Below are positions 14,233 through 15,626 of a stretch of 15,626 bases of DNA, in pieces. Origin of the DNA: an uncultured Sutterella sp. (GTDB lineage Bacteria > Pseudomonadota > Gammaproteobacteria > Burkholderiales > Burkholderiaceae_F); the NCBI GenBank assembly GCA_905206345.1, contig CAJLGW010000050.1, forward strand, positions 1 to 15,626. Reading direction: 5' to 3'. The notes beneath the pieces were generated by a model that did no database searches, was not told the DNA's origin, and saw nothing but the letters and a program-made list of their open reading frames with translations. A program made the translations under genes and the position numbers. Position 1 is the stretch's first letter; every line of letters begins with the position of its first letter.

Positions 14233-14262
14233 AATATATAAGTAACTTATATATTTCTTCAA
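14233..14262 (-). promoter_or_regulatory. promoter and 23-bp palindromic operator of the second AlbA_2 gene
   Basis: AATATATAAGT (14233-14243) and ACTTATATATT (14245-14255) form a perfect 11-bp inverted repeat around one A. On the minus strand, TTGAAG (14262-14257) is followed after 16-18 bases by TATATA/TATATT (14240-14233). The palindrome thus covers the -10 and spacer. Further half-sites lie at 14191-14199 (AACTTATAT, beside the start) and 14308-14316 (ATATATAAG). A TGTAA-GT-TTACA dyad is at 14219-14230, and TATACAT/ATGTATA at 14271-14277/14289-14295. The rest of the gap 14175-14341 is AT-rich and non-coding. Confidence 0.65.
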
Positions 14263-14341
14263 ACAACATATATACATACTTAATAAACATGTATACAAAA
14301 GCTCTTCATATATAAGATAGACTTTGTTTTTTAAGAGGCTT

Positions 14342-14376
14342 AAAAAATCCCAACCTTGAAATCTCCAAGATTGGGA
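14342..14376 (-). terminator. rho-independent terminator after the porin gene (distal)
   Basis: TCCCAA-c-CTTG (14348-14358) pairs with CAAG-a-TTGGGA (14366-14376), giving 10 pairs with one mismatch and a 7-nt loop. On the minus strand TTTTTT follows (A-run 14342-14347). It lies 79 bases beyond the porin stop and upstream of the second AlbA_2 control region, which it insulates. Confidence 0.75.
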
Positions 14377-14413
14377 CAAGTGCCAGTTCTGACCCGTTCA
14401 ACTAGCTTTTGAG

Positions 14414-14445
14414 AAATCGGAGGAAGCTGCATCCTCCGATTTTTT
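14414..14445. terminator. hairpin terminator directly after the porin gene (proximal)
   Basis: A perfect 11-bp stem, AAATCGGAGGA (14414-14424) with TCCTCCGATTT (14432-14442), has a 7-nt loop. It lies 10 bases after the porin stop. The better T-run (six T, 14440-14445) is on the plus strand. On the minus strand only TTT-C-T follows, so it may act in both directions or mainly protect the porin mRNA end. Confidence 0.7.
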
Positions 14446-14454
14446 CTGATGAAT

Positions 14455-15564
14455 TTAGAAGGAGTGAACAAGACCCATCATGACTTGATATTGATCTTGG
14501 CTCCACTTTGAATCTGCGTTACGTTTTTCAAATTCACGATAGGTGTAGCCAGCAGCGGTATAAAGAGAAGTGCGCTTACTCAATGCGTAGTCATACCCCA
14601 CGCTAATGGCATAAGCGTTAACGTCTTGAACGTTATCGCCATTATCCGTCTCACCGTCCAAGTACGAACCGGCAAGTTTGAAACTACCGCCTGCTACAGG
14701 CACTTCAGTACCTACAGTCGCCCCCCAACCTTTAGCGTTGGCAAGAGGAGAATGTTCTTCGTCATAGGCACTGTAGATATTGGCAGGATCATCAACACCC
14801 TTAAAGTATTGACCGCCAGCAAACACCTTTGCGACACCAAAGTCATAGTTAGCACCGAGGTTAAGCGTATAGGCGTCATCAGACTTCAATGCAGAAGTTT
14901 GGCCACTGGCTTTATTTAACCAATCAGCCACAAAACCAACTTGGAAGTTGTCCGCTTCAAAACTCAAACCCACAGCACTGTAGCGGTTGGAGTTGGATTT
15001 ATTTTCTTGAGTGCCTTCTTCATCACCGCCCATGCCGTATTGAGCATAGGCCGTGAAACCATTCATCGTCGGCGTTTTATAGGCAACAGTGTTGTCATAG
15101 CGGTCTCCCAAAGACGCAAAGACATTGCCACCGACACCCGCGATTTCACCCCAACCGGTACCAAACGGGTTAGCAATACCGGAGTAAAAACCAAATGTGC
15201 CGTTATCAGACTGCAACACACCCATACGACCAGCGGCTAACGTACCAAGACTGCCTTCGACATAAAGAATGGATTCTTGATCAAAGAAGCGATCGGCGTC
15301 TGACTTTGCACCCGTATCCGCATCAAATCCATGCTCAAGCACAAAACCAACTGTCAATGAGTCTGTCAGTTTTTCAGACCCTTGAATGCCAAAGACGCTC
15401 GCCGTGGAATTGCCGGAATCCATGGACCAAGAATCCGTGCGTTCGGTAGCTACGTCTTTGGTTTTTTCATGTACGTAGCTCAAACCTAAGTCAACCGTAC
15501 CGTAAAGCGTGATATCGCCTGCCATTGCAGAGGTGGTCATGGCAGATAAAAGTGATAGTGACAA
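14455..15564 (-). CDS. general outer-membrane porin (trimeric 16-strand type), start region abnormal
   Basis: Outer-membrane diffusion channel of the beta-proteobacterial Gram-negative porin (Porin_4) family. After a signal peptide core SLSLLSAMTTSAMA, cleavage before GDITLYGTVDLGL gives the mature protein. The typical features are ITLYGTVDLGL, SVFGIQGSEKLTDSLTVGFVLEHGF and AAGRMG. The rest alternates aromatic beta-strands and ends in the assembly signal HSF with terminal Phe. No ATG or GTG start exists in frame before a TGA at 15582. The only candidate is TTG at 15564, which would drop the basic n-region. The open frame upstream reads R-A-K-T-L-L, so K-T-L-L of a normal MKKTLLSLSLL leader is present but its start is missing. 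The gene may be a silent or frameshifted copy, or the right edge may be a poor assembly. Two hairpins follow the stop. Confidence 0.85.
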   Translation of the reverse strand: MSLSLLSAMTTSAMAGDITLYGTVDLGLSYVHEKTKDVATERTDSWSMDSGNSTASVFGIQGSEKLTDSLTVGFVLEHGFDADTGAKSDADRFFDQESILYVEGSLGTLAAGRMGVLQSDNGTFGFYSGIANPFGTGWGEIAGVGGNVFASLGDRYDNTVAYKTPTMNGFTAYAQYGMGGDEEGTQENKSNSNRYSAVGLSFEADNFQVGFVADWLNKASGQTSALKSDDAYTLNLGANYDFGVAKVFAGGQYFKGVDDPANIYSAYDEEHSPLANAKGWGATVGTEVPVAGGSFKLAGSYLDGETDNGDNVQDVNAYAISVGYDYALSKRTSLYTAAGYTYREFEKRNADSKWSQDQYQVMMGLVHSF

Positions 15565-15626
15565 TAAAGTCTTGGCTCTTCACACTTTAGCGTGAAAACA
15601 ACACAAAATTAGACTCACCTTGAATG
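15565..15626 (-). other. porin leader region with SD-like AAGGTGAG displaced from the leader codons
   Basis: Reading the minus strand from the right edge, AAGGTGAG lies near 15621, more than 40 bases from the KTLLSLS codons. Between them are a GTG with a short dead frame, an imperfect hairpin (arms TTCACACT/AGCGTGAA, 15579-15596, one mismatch) and GTGAAG-AGCC-AAGAC. Removing the AGCC tetranucleotide would give GTG-AAG-AAG-ACT-TTA-TTG, which is a complete MKKTLL start. No promoter can be identified; it would lie beyond the window. Confidence 0.5.

Overview
The window looks like chromosome from a beta-proteobacterium of the order Burkholderiales, most likely the Sutterellaceae (Sutterella, Parasutterella or Turicimonas type). 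This is inferred from three things: the gene set and order, with tyrS and dtd divergent from an M23 peptidase that is followed by anmK and near erpA; the moderate GC content; and a general porin ending in Phe whose signal peptide has the LSLLSAMTTSAMA form. No rRNA, tRNA, CRISPR array or insertion sequence is visible.

Layout. Positions 214-1971 (minus) carry tyrS, a terminator and dtd. Positions 2107-4677 (plus) carry a membrane-anchored M23 cell-wall peptidase and anmK, a peptidoglycan maturation and recycling pair. Positions 4710-6503 hold an accessory gene for an AlbA_2/Schlafen-like, GHKL-ATPase, winged-helix protein, flanked on both sides by arrays of an 11-bp-period repeat with core ACTTGC. 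Positions 6535-6975 (minus) carry erpA with its terminator. Positions 7121-9350 (plus) carry a class II histone-deacetylase-like amidohydrolase and a UMF1-type MFS transporter. Positions 9400-9696 (plus) carry a HipB-like XRE regulator without a toxin partner, under a paired dyad operator. Positions 9820-12622 (minus) carry a tightly packed miaB-phoH-ybeY operon. Positions 12708-14174 (minus) carry a second AlbA_2/ATPase/wHTH gene with its own AT-rich palindromic control region. Positions 14455 to the right edge (minus) carry a general porin whose start region appears damaged.

The core genes serve translation quality control and RNA maturation (tyrS, dtd, miaB, phoH, ybeY), Fe-S cluster delivery (erpA; MiaB is itself an Fe-S enzyme) and the cell envelope (M23, anmK, porin). 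The accessory layer consists of three DNA-binding genes: two AlbA_2 proteins of the same architecture and the XRE protein. Each has its own distinct repeat or palindrome set in its control region. The most notable structure is the repeat-bounded AlbA_2 unit at 4710-6503. It lies between two convergent housekeeping genes and has at least 15 direct ACTTG-core copies in strict 11-bp steps within four clusters, plus one inverted copy. It reads as a self-contained, self-regulated or mobile cassette.
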